A stretch of 64,000 nt of DNA from assembly GCA_006384855.1 (NCBI GenBank), contig VCJN01001300.1:1-64000 (forward strand), written 5' to 3'. Below are positions 22,701 to 34,462 of this stretch, in pieces (positions within the stretch are counted from its first letter, which is position 1; the number at the start of each line of letters is the position of its first letter). A program made the position numbers and the translations under genes. Below the pieces are notes generated by a model, which was given only the letters and a program-made list of their open reading frames with translations, searched no databases and had not been told where the DNA came from. The stretch is from Tetraselmis striata (taxonomy: Eukaryota > Chlorophyta > Chlorodendrophyceae > Chlorodendrales > Chlorodendraceae).

Positions 22701-22838
22701 TTCTCAGCATGAACAGCCCAGTCTCCCGGGCAGCTGTTTTTTTCTGCCTTGCTTTGTATGATACTTTGTATGCAGGAAAGCTGCCAAGAAATATATAAAG
22801 AAACCAACAACGGTATTTCAAGATACAGCAGCAATACA

Positions 22839-22890
<52 letters not shown>

Positions 22891-23530
22891 CACAACTAGG
22901 TCCGTATAAGTATACGTACTTGTACGTACGTAGTGTACGTCTACTTAAAACTAATATGTATGCGGTACCGTAACATTGCTGAATTTGGTTTCAGGGTCGA
23001 ATACTCACACGATGAAAAAATAAAAAACGTCGACAGGAACGGTCGGAATATCCGTTGTCAGTGTGTTTTTTGCGCGGTATCTCCTGATATATTTCAAGGT
23101 GATAATTATGCAGCGGCGAGGGGCTGGAGAACGACAATATACCTACCGCAACGAACCCAAAGCGGTAAGTTGTAAGTTACAGTATACCAATAAAGACCGT
23201 CAATGCCGAGCCCGCACCAGCGATTGATTTGACGACCGCAACTTCCGCATGACAAGCAGTTTGCATGCTGCTGTGTGAAAGTGACGATGTACCATGTACG
23301 AAGTCCCCTGTACTCGAATAGCAACTCTATTTACAGTTCGACTCCACATCTTGTACGACAAGTACATATCTTGACCGGCACCCGGTAGTCGCAGTGCTGG
23401 GATAATACAGTGTAACGCTACCGGTAGCCACATTAAACCAACTATACTGCTGACATTGCGCACAGATACCTCTGTGTATTGGGAAGTCTCCCCTCTCCCC
23501 CCCTCCTCCCTGTCTCTCTCTCTCTCCCTC

Positions 23531-23581
<51 letters not shown>

Positions 23582-24178
23582 GTCGCTAACGCCCTTATTC
23601 CGAACATGCAAACGTGTTTCTCCTGCACATAGTTCTGACAGCACCTCATTGTCAGTTTTCGGGTGCTCGAGCCTGTTCGAAACTCTTACATAACAAGTCA
23701 TTGCCATATCACCCCAATCAATGCACAAGCTCGAATTTAAAGTATTAAATAAATAAAGGGCCGTCGATTCCAATTATACTGCTGACATTGCGCACAGATA
23801 CCTCTGTGTATTGGGAAGTCTCCCCTCTCCCCCCCCCCCCCCCCCTCCCTCTCTCTCTCTCCCTCCCATCCTCTCTCTCTCTCTCTCTGCGTCGCTAACG
23901 CCCTTATTCTAAACATGCAAACGTATTTCTCCTGCACATAGTCCTGACAGCGCCTCATCGTCAGTTTTCGGGTGCTCGAGCCTGTTCAAAATACGTCCAT
24001 AACAGGTCATTGCCATATCACCCCAATCAATGCACAAGCTCGAATTTACAGTATTAAATAAATAAAGGGCCGTCGATTCCAATTATACTGCTGACATTGC
24101 GCACAGATACCTCTGTGTATTGGGAAGTCTCCCCTCTCCCCCCCCCCCCCCCCCTCCTCCCTCTCTCTCTCTCCCTCC

Positions 24179-24220
<42 letters not shown>

Positions 24221-25037
24221 GTCGCTAACGCCCTTATTCTAAACATGCAAACGTATTTCTCCTGCACATAGTCCTGACAGCGCCTCATCGTCAGTTTTCG
24301 GGTGCTCGAGCCTGTTCAAAATAACAGGTCATTGCCATATCACCCCAATCAATGCACAATGGTCGAATTTTAATTATTATATAGATAAAAAGCCCTTCAA
24401 ACGTCCAGAAAAGGCATCTGCAGGTTTGAAAGGTGTAGTGAACACAGATTTGGGGCAAAACGGCCTTACTTGGCGCATACCCGCCACGCAAAGAAACGAC
24501 TTGTGCCGCCTGACCTGCTTAATTTTTTTATTGTGAAACAGGGACAATGCTGATATTAAATGGGTAAACTTTAATTGACATGGGCGACTCCGATATTGGA
24601 AGGAGTATTTCGCTCACGCCGTGAAGCTCCCAGGCCATGATTGAGCACGCCCACCCCAAGGCAAGGTATGGTAGTATTACTGTTGATGTTGGCACCCGCT
24701 GCGTTCCGGGCAGGTGCCGTCCGGCGTGACCAAGTTCACGCCCGGATCGTACGCCTGGATGACGGAGACGGTGACGCCGGTGCGCAACCTCATGCTGGCG
24801 GGGGACCACATCAAGCACGGCCCGGGGGCCATGTACGGCGCGCGCGGGCTCAGCCAGGAGAAGGCGCTGGTGACGGGGCTCGCGGCCGCCAATGCGTGCG
24901 CCCGGGCCGCGGGCCGGGCGGTGCCCGCCCGCCTGGAGCCGCGCAGCGTGGAGCCGGACGAGGCCCACATCGCTGCGGGGCGGCGGCTCCTGGCCGGGCT
25001 GCGAGCCGCGCAGGGCGTCCTGCCGCGCCTGGGATGA
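16797..25037 (+). CDS. FAD-dependent oxidoreductase of the carotenoid-desaturase/amine-oxidase superfamily, plastid type
   Basis: Eight exons: 16797-17125, 17444-17537, 18205-18366, 19055-19345, 21029-21213, 21902-22042, 22480-22650, 24714-25037. Residues 1-55 are Ala/Arg/Pro-rich, like a plastid transit peptide. The dinucleotide-binding motif is VVGGGWAGFGAG with the acidic strand end VVDGSPNPGG; then GIKGFWYHYRNIDALVEELG, MSARELF, HQPDFDVRW, AVRLWFDRKV, DLNALQDEYADEPGSVVE and a C-terminal FAD-contact block ending LAGDHIKHGPGAMYGARGLS. The order matches plant zeta-carotene-desaturase-like proteins of unassigned substrate. Exon 5 lacks one base in the G run at 21055-21060: the frame before (VQEVLLEGEG) and after (RAVATGVSAI) differ by one, so this is either a sequencing error in a homopolymer or a real lesion. 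Introns hold large repeats. Confidence 0.85.
22839..22887. repeat. (TA)n microsatellite in intron 7 of the FAD oxidoreductase gene
   Basis: About 24 uninterrupted TA units. The YIYIYI peptides read from it are artefacts. Confidence 0.95.
23447..24390. repeat. Three tandem copies of a 310-330 bp unit with C and CT runs
   Basis: Units start CTGCTGACATTGCGCACAGA at 23447, 23779 and 24088. Each contains ATACCTCTGTGTATTGGGAA, a C run, a long CT microsatellite of different length, GCGTCGCTAACGCCCTTATT and ends near AATAAATAAAGGGCCGTCGA. All lie in intron 7 of the FAD oxidoreductase gene. The minus-strand ORFs with RERERER tracts are translations of the CT run. Confidence 0.92.
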
Positions 25038-25204
25038 AGCTTATTGTCGGCACCGCTGCATACTCTTTGCATGAGGAACCCATGCCGCACTGCAAGCTCG
25101 TCCACGTGGCAGGTCACGAGTCGCACCCTGATAATAACAACGTCGCATCTATTATATGAACAAATGTCGAATCCCAACATGCCGAAATGCCAGATGGGGC
25201 CGCT

Positions 25205-26154
25205 CTACTCACCCGCCATCAAGCGAACTTTTAAAGTGTAACGGTTCATCCCTGGAAAGCGCCGAGGGTCAGCTGTCTTACGACCCTTGGAGCGAACCCG
25301 CATGGAGTTGGCTGAGCCCGTTGCATGACGACCCTTGGAGGCCACATCCTTCCAAATCCCATCAGAGCCCCCCCCCCCCCCCCCCCTCCTCCCCCCTTTT
25401 ACCATTCCACTGCTGCCAGACAGCATGACCTCCTGTCGCTATTGGTCAATGGCAGACGATTCCAAGAGGTGCGTCATGGAAGTCAGTTACCGCAAGTCAA
25501 GCGACACGCATAACGGGCCGATGGCGCTTACTGATGCTGCATTTGTCCCTTCCATCGACGAGAAGGGCATTCCGAAAGACTCCCCCCCCCCCATGATGTG
25601 GCCAAGCGCTGATGCTAAGAATCAACTCCTCGTCAACTCACAGAAGATGCCTGCCCCTGTGTTTCAGCACCGAGGCAGCAGCTCCCTAAAAGTACCCCCT
25701 ACGCATGACCACTTGGAGATAAGAATGACATTCAGCATTCATGCCAAAACTCACCGTTTTGGCTTTGCCGCCCTGGCCGTCCTCGGCGACATGTTTGCAC
25801 GAGATGTGCAAAGATACGGGCCCTGACTGGTTTCGGAGCTTTGCGCCACGGGGGGGGCCAATGCTTCAGGGCTTCGCCCACGGTGTGGGTGATATCGGCA
25901 GCCGCCCATAAATCCGAAATCACTTGATATGTGTGAGCTTCTACCCTCAGCACATAGGGAACAGCGCTCATCTTGCGCCTTGGACCATGGACCATGGACC
26001 GGTTTGGGAATGCGGTGCAGCAAATCTTCATAAAAACGCCCCTCATGAGGCGCCCCGCCTTGCTCGTGAATGCTTGTTCGCTCCGATACCGTGCGCGTGT
26101 TGCTTCTTCTTGGGGTCGAGGGGTTGGGTGGGGGCAAGGGCAAAGGGCGCACAC
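25205..26154 (-). pseudogene. Possible decayed coding element, minus strand
   Basis: Minus-strand frames at 25732-26154 and 25205-25426 have protein-like composition (for example VLRVEAHTYQVISDLW and ADITHTVGEALKHWPP) and appear to continue across frame changes. There are no splice signals that restore one frame. This could be an old transposon ORF or the 3' region of the neighbouring minus-strand gene. I do not recognise a family. Confidence 0.25.
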
Positions 26155-26179
26155 GTGGAAGGAGCGCGGCCGGAGACGC

Positions 26180-27712
26180 CTACTTTTGCGCGCTCGCCGG
26201 CTGCTTCTCCGACCAGCGCAGCCGCTCCATGGTGCTGATCACGGGGCTGCACTGCAGCTTGACTTGCTCCTCCAGCATGTTGTTGGACCGCTGTGGAAAC
26301 CGCATGCGGAGTAGGCACTCTCAGCCACTTCTGCATCCGCCAAATGTGGCGCCTATGAGCACCGCATCAGTAATCGGTGCCGACGCCGCGATAATAACCA
26401 ACGCAGAGGTGGTGACTAATTCTTAACGCCGTGTTTAAATTTGCCACTCTTCTAGCGTTTCAATAAACCGCTTGCAACAAACCTGATCACTCGAGTACTG
26501 GTATTACTAGTATTACCAGGACAATCAGTACCGGTACGAGTACAGCACCTGTTGATGGATGATTAATACTGCGGTAGATTAGTGTTTTATATTGGAACGG
26601 GTATTGCTAGGCCGTATCAACTTATCCTTATGTTAGTCATACTCGTAGCAGGATCAAAATATAATCGATCGCGATCAGATACACGATTACGCGATGCGCG
26701 GCAGAAAAGTATAAATAATGAGAGTGAACCAATCCCCGAAGCAGCGGCTCTGGGACGAGTCGACAGCAGCACACACCCGCTCAGCATCCAGCGCCTTCTC
26801 CATTTTCCGCAGGCGCTTCATCTGCCATGTGGCGACACCGTGCATCAACGTCAACACATGACGTGCGGAGGCAAGGTTGTGCGCTACCAATGCATGAGCT
26901 TGCTGCGGGGATGTGTGTGTGTGTGTGCAGGGGGTAGGGGGGGGGGGGGGGGGCTGACCGCGGCGCGCTTCTCGGGGCTGGCGACCGTTCGCGGCTTGAC
27001 CTCTTGCCGCCGCATCGACTCCCTGTGTGCCGCCGTTTTCAAGTTGTACAGCTGCACCGCCTTTGCCTGGGTCACCCACGAATCAGGGCGGTGGGACATA
27101 CAATCACACAATTAGGTATCGGCAGAATCAATGATTTAAAACATGTAGTGTTCATGATACGTAAAGCCATTTCAATTAATGTTAACACATCTTAATATTG
27201 CTAATAAGTGGCCGTAGTAATTCACGATTCCTATAAATAATGATGTAACTCGCGATTCCTTACAAGAAACATTGCATCATATTAAAGAATTGAATAAATT
27301 GATAGCATTTAACCATGTAAGTGGATTTGTAGGTGGTTGAGAGAGCGCACTATCTAGTGATGCTAACTCCAGTTGTACTACCAGCGGGGCCAGGCACAGG
27401 AGGTGCTTGGGCAACGGACCTGCTGGCGCACGGCGTCCTCCATCGTCCAGGCCAGCTCCGGGGGCTGGCCGTTTGTGTTCCCCCCCTCCTGCGCAAAATT
27501 AACCGCCGTTGACACTCCCCTCAGAGCTTGGCCCCGAAGGCGCGTTGGTTTCCGATACAAAAAACAGCGCGCTGCCATAAGCGTGGGGGGGTTGAGCGGC
27601 TGCGCGCGCCTTGGACAGCACTTCTCGCCACATCTCGGTCTCCTTTGCTCCCGGCGGACCCTGTGCGAACAGCCATTTGCCAGCGGGCCGATCGAGCGTC
27701 AGCATCAGTAGT
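26180..27712 (-). CDS. Coiled-coil protein of unknown family (5' end not resolved)
   Basis: Five exons in phase 0 on the minus strand: about 27712-27514, 27488-27420, 27066-26959, 26821-26777, 26290-26180 (TAG). Readable parts are RPAGKWLFAQGPPGAKETEM, SKARAAAQPPHAYGSALFFV, then PPELAWTMEDAVRQQ, AVQLYNLKTAAHRESMRRQE, MKRLRKMEKALDAER and NNMLEEQVKLQCSPVIST, ending WSEKQPASAQK. The last three exons together are strongly charged and likely form a coiled coil. The intron between exons 3 and 4 has a C run on the sense strand (G run at 26939-26953). Upstream exons beyond 27712 are probably missing from this model. I do not recognise the family. Confidence 0.5.
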
Positions 27713-28296
27713 GCTGCCCTCGCTTCCCTCTCCGCTCAGTACCAGTGAGTCAGTGACATTACCCTTGAAAGCGAAAAAGACTCCAGTCCCAGCCCTTGTG
27801 TTCACTGCTATTGGGGTGGGTTCACTAATCACTTATCACTCTGTGGGTAATGTCGCCGGGGCTACTTAACCCCACCCGGCATGCCCGCTAGACTAGCGCC
27901 GGGATAGGGCGGCACAGAGCAGCCACGATGCGAAAGTGCTGCACTCACCGCACTGCGTTGGCCCAGCCACTGCGGCGTCCGCGGCGGCGCCGGCTTCCTG
28001 GACTGTGTCGCCATGGTGCGATAGCCCTACCCTGTCCTGCACCAGTAGTTGCGGGGGCCCTCGGCGGTAGCAGTGGGGCCACCCCGCAGGGGCGCCTGGC
28101 GACGGGGCAGAACGCAAGCCGCCGGAGCGTGGGTGGAAGACTGCGGGTGAAACTGACGATTCAAACGGCAGCTACTCAGGGTAGGCAGCCCTGTGCACGA
28201 GTAGTGACGATCAGGTGGAGGTGAGCTGCCGGGCTCAGTATTCCCTCTATGCCGAGAGGCGGACCCCACATGCCGGCGCCGCAGCCCCGAGCATAA

Positions 28297-28713
28297 TTAG
28301 CAGCGAACTACCCGTACGAGCGATGAGAGGGCTTGATGAGCGCGAGCGATGCGCGCGCGCGCCGCGATAGAAACGTATACTTTTCCAAATAATAAAGCTT
28401 CTTCCTTTCGCGTCTCAGCGTCGAGATGGATGGGCATATCGATAACAACTCTCCTCGCGATCATATCGTATTCGTCAAATCTACAATGCATCACCTCGCA
28501 TGGAAACCACAGCGCTGCGGTACAGGGCCACGGCCACTGGGTTGTCGTCAGGAATCGAGCTTCGTCCAGCGACGCAGGGCGCTGTTCAAATATTGACAAG
28601 ACCCATCGGCATGGCGTCTTCTCAATTTCTACAATTTTTAATCTGTCACCTACATGTTTCCAAAATTTCATGATTAGACCGCAACTGGCAACGAGAAAGA
28701 ATACCACCATCAT
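28297..28713 (-). CDS. Hypothetical ORF, 138 codons, doubtful
   Basis: Begins MMVVFFLVASCGLIMKFW, which could be a signal anchor, and continues with a mixed charged sequence. Its base composition is near 50% GC, unlike the GC-rich host exons around it, and an open frame of similar length exists on the other strand (28349-28783). No domain recognised. It may be chance. 27713-28296 shows nothing else. Confidence 0.2.
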   Translation of the reverse strand: MMVVFFLVASCGLIMKFWKHVGDRLKIVEIEKTPCRWVLSIFEQRPASLDEARFLTTTQWPWPCTAALWFPCEVMHCRFDEYDMIARRVVIDMPIHLDAETRKEEALLFGKVYVSIAARARIARAHQALSSLVRVVRC

Positions 28714-28909
28714 GCAGGTGCTGCTGCAAGGAGCTTTGTGTCGTCAGCCTTGTTCCCGCAGCAGAAGGAGAGCCCTCACATGACAAAATAATACATTGTA
28801 CGAGTGGAAGCACGAGATAATTACTCCAACATACCGCGCTTTGGGTTTGCGGTATATATGGCTTTTCCAAACCCCTCTCCCCCGGCGCCTGTGTCAAGGG
28901 TGCTACCCT

Positions 28910-30276
28910 CTATGCAGCGGCGGCCCGCAGCGCAGCACCTCGCTGCTCGTGCCACTCGGCCGCATCCAGGATCTGCTGGGTGTTGTCGAACAGCAGCGCG
29001 CAGGCGGAGGACATGCGGAGGTGGTTCCAGTGGTCCTTCCTGAACGGAGACTCGCACTCTGTGGACGCCCCCTCCACGCCCAGCATGAAGAAGCCGATGG
29101 CGGCCAGCGCGGCCGGGGTTCCCCAGCCCCACGAGGCCACGAACAGCACGGGCATGAGGAGGAGGTAGAGCAGCAGGGAGGTGCGCAGGTGCGAGACATA
29201 GACGAGCGGCAGCGGCGTGGACTTGATGCGCTCCATCATGCCGATCAACGACACCAGCAAATCCACCTGCCGCTCCATTGCGTCCCGCACGCTGGAGCGG
29301 TAAATTGCCGCCTCGATTGGCTCGCCCGGCCCCAATGCCACGAGGAGGCTTGTCCGGATGGCGCTGCTGGCAAACAACGGCATGTGTTTGGCGGCTTCCA
29401 TCATCCGCACTTCGCCCGCACTCAGCACACCGCTCAGCTCATTGGCGTCCATTGCAGTGCCGTGTAACAGTTGCTTGCAGCCAACCACAAATGCCAGTGT
29501 CCTGTGCGGCGTATCGAGTCGGGGGACATTGAGGGGGAAGGGGGGCATTCAGGGTGAAGGCACATACGGTGCCGCTCGATATCAACCCAGCTATGTGCTT
29601 TCAGTGAGATGCCATACCCTTTTGCAAACGCGCTGCAAGGTAAGTTCGCAAGGTAAGCCTCAGTCGGTTTTGGAAGGGCCTCAGGCGCAGGCTGCGATGT
29701 CGGGTCGCACCAGCGGATTATATCATCGCGCAGCGCCATGTCGTGCGCGCAATGCACGCAGGCCTGCTCCGCCAGCAGCCGCCCCGCCTCCACCAGCTTC
29801 CCCCAGGCGGTGCGAGAGTCCCAGAAGCGGATGGCCGCCCGATTGAGGCGGAACACGAGCAGGAAGCCCACGACGGTCAGGACCAGCGAATACCCCGCGG
29901 AGTACGGGGCGGTGCTGTCGTTGAGCGCCGCGCGCTCGGCGCTCGAAAGCGCTAGTTTGTATACGAGTGTCACCAAGACCGAGAAGCCGACCACCACGAG
30001 CCAGGGCACCGCGTACGTCCGCACCGCGCGCGGTTCCCACACAAACAACGTCTTCATGAAGCGGTATGGCTGATATCTTCCCACGTCTCGCCATCCTGGT
30101 GGCCCCCAAGCCGAATCACGTAACGTGGCGGCTGCCAGAAGGCGCTGCGCGAGTGTCGGCGGCGAAGCATGGCTCATCGGAAGTCCGCATGTCGGCACTC
30201 CGGCAGCCGCCGCCGCCGCCTTGTCACCTTGACTGTCGCGAAGCAGCCCTGCCTGAAACCCCCCCGCAGTCGCCAT
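28910..30276 (-). CDS. Bestrophin-family anion channel
   Basis: Two exons, 30276-29711 and 29501-28910, joined through a split Trp codon; 1158 nt, 385 residues. Family features: a conserved block FRLNRAAIRFWDSRTAWGKL, a C-terminal helix pair around LPLVYVSHLRTSLLLYLLLM and PVLFVASWGWGTPAALAAIG, then GVEGASTECESPF and DNTQQIL. Four hydrophobic stretches occur (about residues 88-105, 125-145, 280-300, 305-325). Algal and plant members conduct chloride or bicarbonate across the thylakoid or plastid membrane (VCCN1 and Chlamydomonas BST proteins); the Ser/Ala-rich first 45 residues could be a targeting peptide. Substrate is inferred, not seen. The intron is only 209 bp and has no C run, unlike its neighbours. 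Confidence 0.87.
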
Positions 30277-30927
30277 CTCACGCCGAATTTCTTCCTCTCG
30301 CCTCTCAGGTTACTGTACAAAGCGGCTCTCCCTCTTCTGAAGGCCGGCAGTGGCTGCCTCCTTCATAGTCACCACGCCCCACGACGATGCCCAGCACACA
30401 GCGCGAGTTGACGGCGGATATCCCTATTCGCAAACCACAAGTATGTAACTGTACTGCCCGTACATCGGAGCGCCGCCACTACAGATGTGATCGGCAACGG
30501 CGCCTCCGCGCCTGATGACTCTCAGGATGAACAGGTGTGATAATTCATCATTGCGCTGTTAAGATAATAAATAGTCCGCGCTAGATGCGAGTCTTCGGCA
30601 TTCGCCTACCACTTGCTGCAGAAACTACGGATGTATATTGATCCGAGCATATATATTCCGCGCGATATTTTGCGAAATTTGAATACACAGACGGGGCGGC
30701 CCTGAAAAAAAACGGCGGCGAGCACACTCCGATGGTCGATGGCGACGCACTTAGTCTGCAGACCACCATGAGAGTGGCTATGGCAGTTAGACAGATACAG
30801 CAGTCGCTAAACTGGGTATTAGACCAGGGCTTTCTAATAACCCACGCTGCACTGCACGTGTCATGCTGCCGCCAGTCAGCCACCTGTGCTTCACACAATC
30901 AAATCTCAGTGTTTGAAATAAGCAGCA

Positions 30928-30983
30928 GTGATGCATCATCATTCGTACAGTCACCGGTGATGCATCATCATTCGCACAGTCAC
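30928..30983 (+). repeat. Two 27-bp direct repeats upstream of the bestrophin gene
   Basis: GTGATGCATCATCATTCG(T/C)A followed by CAGTCAC occurs at 30928-30954 and 30957-30983, two bases apart. The flanks 30277-30927 and 30984-31779 show no gene that I can support. Confidence 0.9.
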
Positions 30984-31779
30984 ACTGAAGATGCACATTT
31001 TATTCTGAGAAACCTGTGAAGCCCGAAATGTGGTCCTTATCTGCAGGCCTGGTGAGTACATTTCTCCTCCGCGAACAATATGAATAGTGGGAGATGGACA
31101 TTATGAAATATATGGTCTGTTGACAGTCTGAGCTGAATTTGCAGTGTGCACATGCGAGGTGATATGATATGATAGCACCCAATTCTTCCACATGCCTTTG
31201 CCAACTATTCGTCCCTTACTGAGCCCTGTCCGGCCGCTTTTGCACCACTGTGTCGCTTGACGTAGTGCTTTTCGCGCATGCCGAATAATGTAATGTTACA
31301 GTATGCGTGTGTAACTGCTACTGCAGTATACACCCTAGATATCATTATTACATTTGAACGTACCGTATGAGCTCTTATCTGGTGGCATCAAAGAGTAGGT
31401 ACCGTCAATCATGTCATTAGCACACCGCCATCTCTAAGGACAACTGCAATTTGTTGCAACTCCTGGGCACACCAGGCCACCTGTCTTACATTCCGGCTAC
31501 ATAAACAGCATTCCGGCTACATAGGGGCAGCTGTGTTCGTGCTCATTCTACCTGCTCCTTTATCATTGCTTGCGCCTCGCGGTCGCCACAGTAGGAGTTA
31601 CCTAGTGCCTTTTCTGGTGATTTCCTGATCGCCTGTTTCACCTAGCCCATGAATGTATATACTCCTTTGAGGACCACCTCTCGGGCCATTTATGACAAAA
31701 TTTATGTACTTGCACGGGCTGCTGGTAAAAGCATACGTGCCGGATGACGGGGACCTGGCGCATCTTCAGGACGGGCCGC

Positions 31780-33667
31780 TCAGTATCCAGGCGCATCCTC
31801 GGCGCCAATCCGGCGGGGCACGTAAGCCTTGTACCAGACAGGAATGTCCTCCCACTTGCTGGTGGACCACGGCGGCCCCGCTGGCAGAACATCCCGCGTC
31901 GCGCCGACCAACTTCTGCATGGCGGTGAATAGGCTGCCGCCAGGAGGGGTGACGCCCACTGCCGCGGTCAGCCCTGCCCCGGCACAGTCGACTGTCAGTG
32001 TGAACCAGCCTGCGGCCATGTGGTATACCGTGCCATTTAATGGGGTTCACATATCTCACAAATAGTAACTAGATCAAGGTGCACCGCCGCGGTGCACGGC
32101 CATTCCATTTTGTATTCATGGCGTAGTCTGCCAACATTTCAGATGAATAGTGTTGTTCCAATCCGAGAGGGGTCAAACCAATAAGATATAGCAGACGCAA
32201 CGGGTGGCTACGGTGCAGAAGGGGAATCCGGCATTGCACGGGGAGGTGGGGCCACGTACCCACAGCCGCGCCGAACTTGTTGCAGTTGGTGTTTGGTGCG
32301 TCAAAGTCGCAGGCGTATCCCACCGTTAGGAGCCTGACCTTCTGGTTGTCGTCAAACAGAATGCTGTACGCCTCGGGGCCGACCATGGCCTTCTTGTTGG
32401 TCGCGGGGAGCGAGAAAAGCTCCCCGAATGTGATGGGCCCTGTGTTGGTCCCTGTTTGCCTGAGGTGTTCGTGGCGTCAGGTCCGTCAGAACCTGGAGGT
32501 CTCCCCATCAGCAGAGCACCGGAACCAGAAGTAGGAAGTACACATACCGGAAGTGACCCCGCCCTAGGATCATAATATATTGTTTCTCTGTAAGGGAGGG
32601 CTACACACCACTTTTGTGGAATCACAGGAGATCACATCACGAATACAGCACAAAGAATCTGACTCAACGGTGCACAGCCCTTTAAGTAATCGCGTAACTG
32701 TTGCGGCAATTCAGGTTCAGTCGCAGCAGCGCACCTGACGAAAAACCAGACGCGGTTAGGCTCCTGCGGGTCCACACTGTAGCCCCAGCTGTTGCTCTGG
32801 ATGTCCGGGAACGACTTGTAGATCTGCAGCATGCCCGCAAGGCTCAGCCAAGACGCCATTGCGGCGGTGAGCTATAAGTGGGTCATTAAGGCATGCACGC
32901 TGCGCCAGTGAAAGGAGGGGGAAGGGTCTACCTTGAAGGCATCCATGGTATCAAGGTAGTCTTTTTTCGCCAATGGGCCCACCACCGGGCCGCGGAACAC
33001 AAAGTCATCTGATGGGCAGAAACCCACGCAATATTAAGATTTCGCTCTTGCTCAGTGCATTGCCGAGGATCAACGCCGCTTTGTCCGATCATCCAGCTAT
33101 ACCCCAACCATCGTGGCAGTGCGCACCGGCAAACAGCTCCTCCCTGTAGGGCGAGAAGTAGCCGCTGCCCGTCTCTGCAAAAAGGTTGCGATGGAACTCA
33201 GATGAGCTCAGGAAAGCTGCGTGAAGCTCACGGAATCAAGAGCCGACAAGGAGATTTGCCGTGTCCTGGCTCGCGAGTGACGGGCTGTCAAGGAAAGAAT
33301 GAGCTGGAGGCGACCAGTAGGGTGTACTCAAGACTCGATATCAGGAGGCGGTCGGGGGGGGGGCGGGGGGGGGGGGGGGGGGGGGGGGCAGGTGCCCACC
33401 AGTGAACTCGCGAGCGAGTTTGCAAAGCGTTTCCGGGCTGGCGGCGGTCTTGTTGCCAGTAGCAGGCACGTCGCTTGTTTCGGCGGCAGCCAGGCAGACC
33501 ATGCCGGTGCGACCCTGGCGCGTGGTGGTGCGAGAGGTGCTGCGAGCAGTACGCCGGTCGGCCACACGGGCCGCTGGCAGCGGGCCAGCAGCGGAGGCGC
33601 GACGCCGCGAGGCGGACGACTGTCCCCGAACCGCGGGCTTGACGACGGAGGCGCGAGCCAACATCAT
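31780..33667 (-). CDS. SnoaL/NTF2-like fold protein with plastid transit peptide
   Basis: Six exons on the minus strand: 33667-33400, 33207-33127, 33008-32932, 32823-32735, 32459-32260, 32009-31780; 945 nt, 314 residues. The first about 55 residues are Arg/Ser/Ala-rich without acidic residues, like a chloroplast transit peptide. The core carries DDFVFRGPVVGPLAKKDYLD, AFKIYKSFPDIQSNSWGYSV, NRVWFFVR, then GTNTGPITFGELF and the strand RLLTVGYACDFD, typical of the SnoaL-like ketosteroid-isomerase/NTF2 fold seen in uncharacterised algal proteins. A Pro/Trp-rich tail (GPPWSTSKWEDIPVWYKAYV) follows. No catalytic assignment is possible. Alternative acceptors for exon 2 exist (33217); the chosen one keeps the frame open. 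Intron 1 has a C run on the sense strand. Divergent from RHL1 (796 bp between starts). Confidence 0.75.
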
Positions 33668-34462
33668 TCTGTGTTGATCCGGAGGGGTTCCGCTAGGGAA
33701 CGAGATGTCGTGAAGTTTTAATGTGGTTGTTTGACCGGATTGAGGTAGGAAAAGGGGTGAGTCTGCTAATCGATGGTGAGTAATGTTCAATTGCCAACGC
33801 ATTTGCGCTAGAGCTCGATCTCCTCCGCGCCGATTCCCGTGCCGACGGGCGCATCCGTATCATAGACGCGACGCGCGGTTGCCGACCAGAACGCGAGTAA
33901 CGCGAGGTTTCACACGTGCGTTGCCGGGCTTATTCGCGGCGCAGCAGGCGGTTGAGCGCCGGCTGACGCGGAGCGCGCATGCTTTGCTCACGTGGCGCCC
34001 GTGCAGCAAAGCAGCAGAAGTTTTTTTTTTCGCAGCAGCAGCAGAAGTACCCAGGTATCTATCAAGACAAGGTAACCCTAGGGCATGAATTTGATCTGTA
34101 AAACCCTGATGCGTGCGTTCGAATTTTGAAACACACCGCCCCGCCGCTCCCTACGAGCCCCCCCCCCCCCCCCCCGCGGCGTTGTCTTTCCCGAACCGAC
34201 GCCTAGCTGAAAATGGAAAACGACACACACCACTCTGACTCAGGCTGGGCTGGTTGAGACCCCGACGCGACCGCCAGAACAGCGAATCACTGCGCCTGAG
34301 GACCGTGACACCCGAGGCACAGGAGCTGACGTCTGCCGCCGATCCCCCGGGCAACTGTCCCGACAACCAGCTGCGCGCACAGCGCACGCGCGCCCAGGAG
34401 AGGCTGCCACCGGGTGGGGGGGGGGGGGGGGGGGGGGCGGCGGCAGCAGCAGCAGCAGCAGC

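Noticed and set aside
23200-24290. Minus-strand ORFs with RERERER tracts
   Set aside because: They are translations of CT microsatellites inside intron 7.
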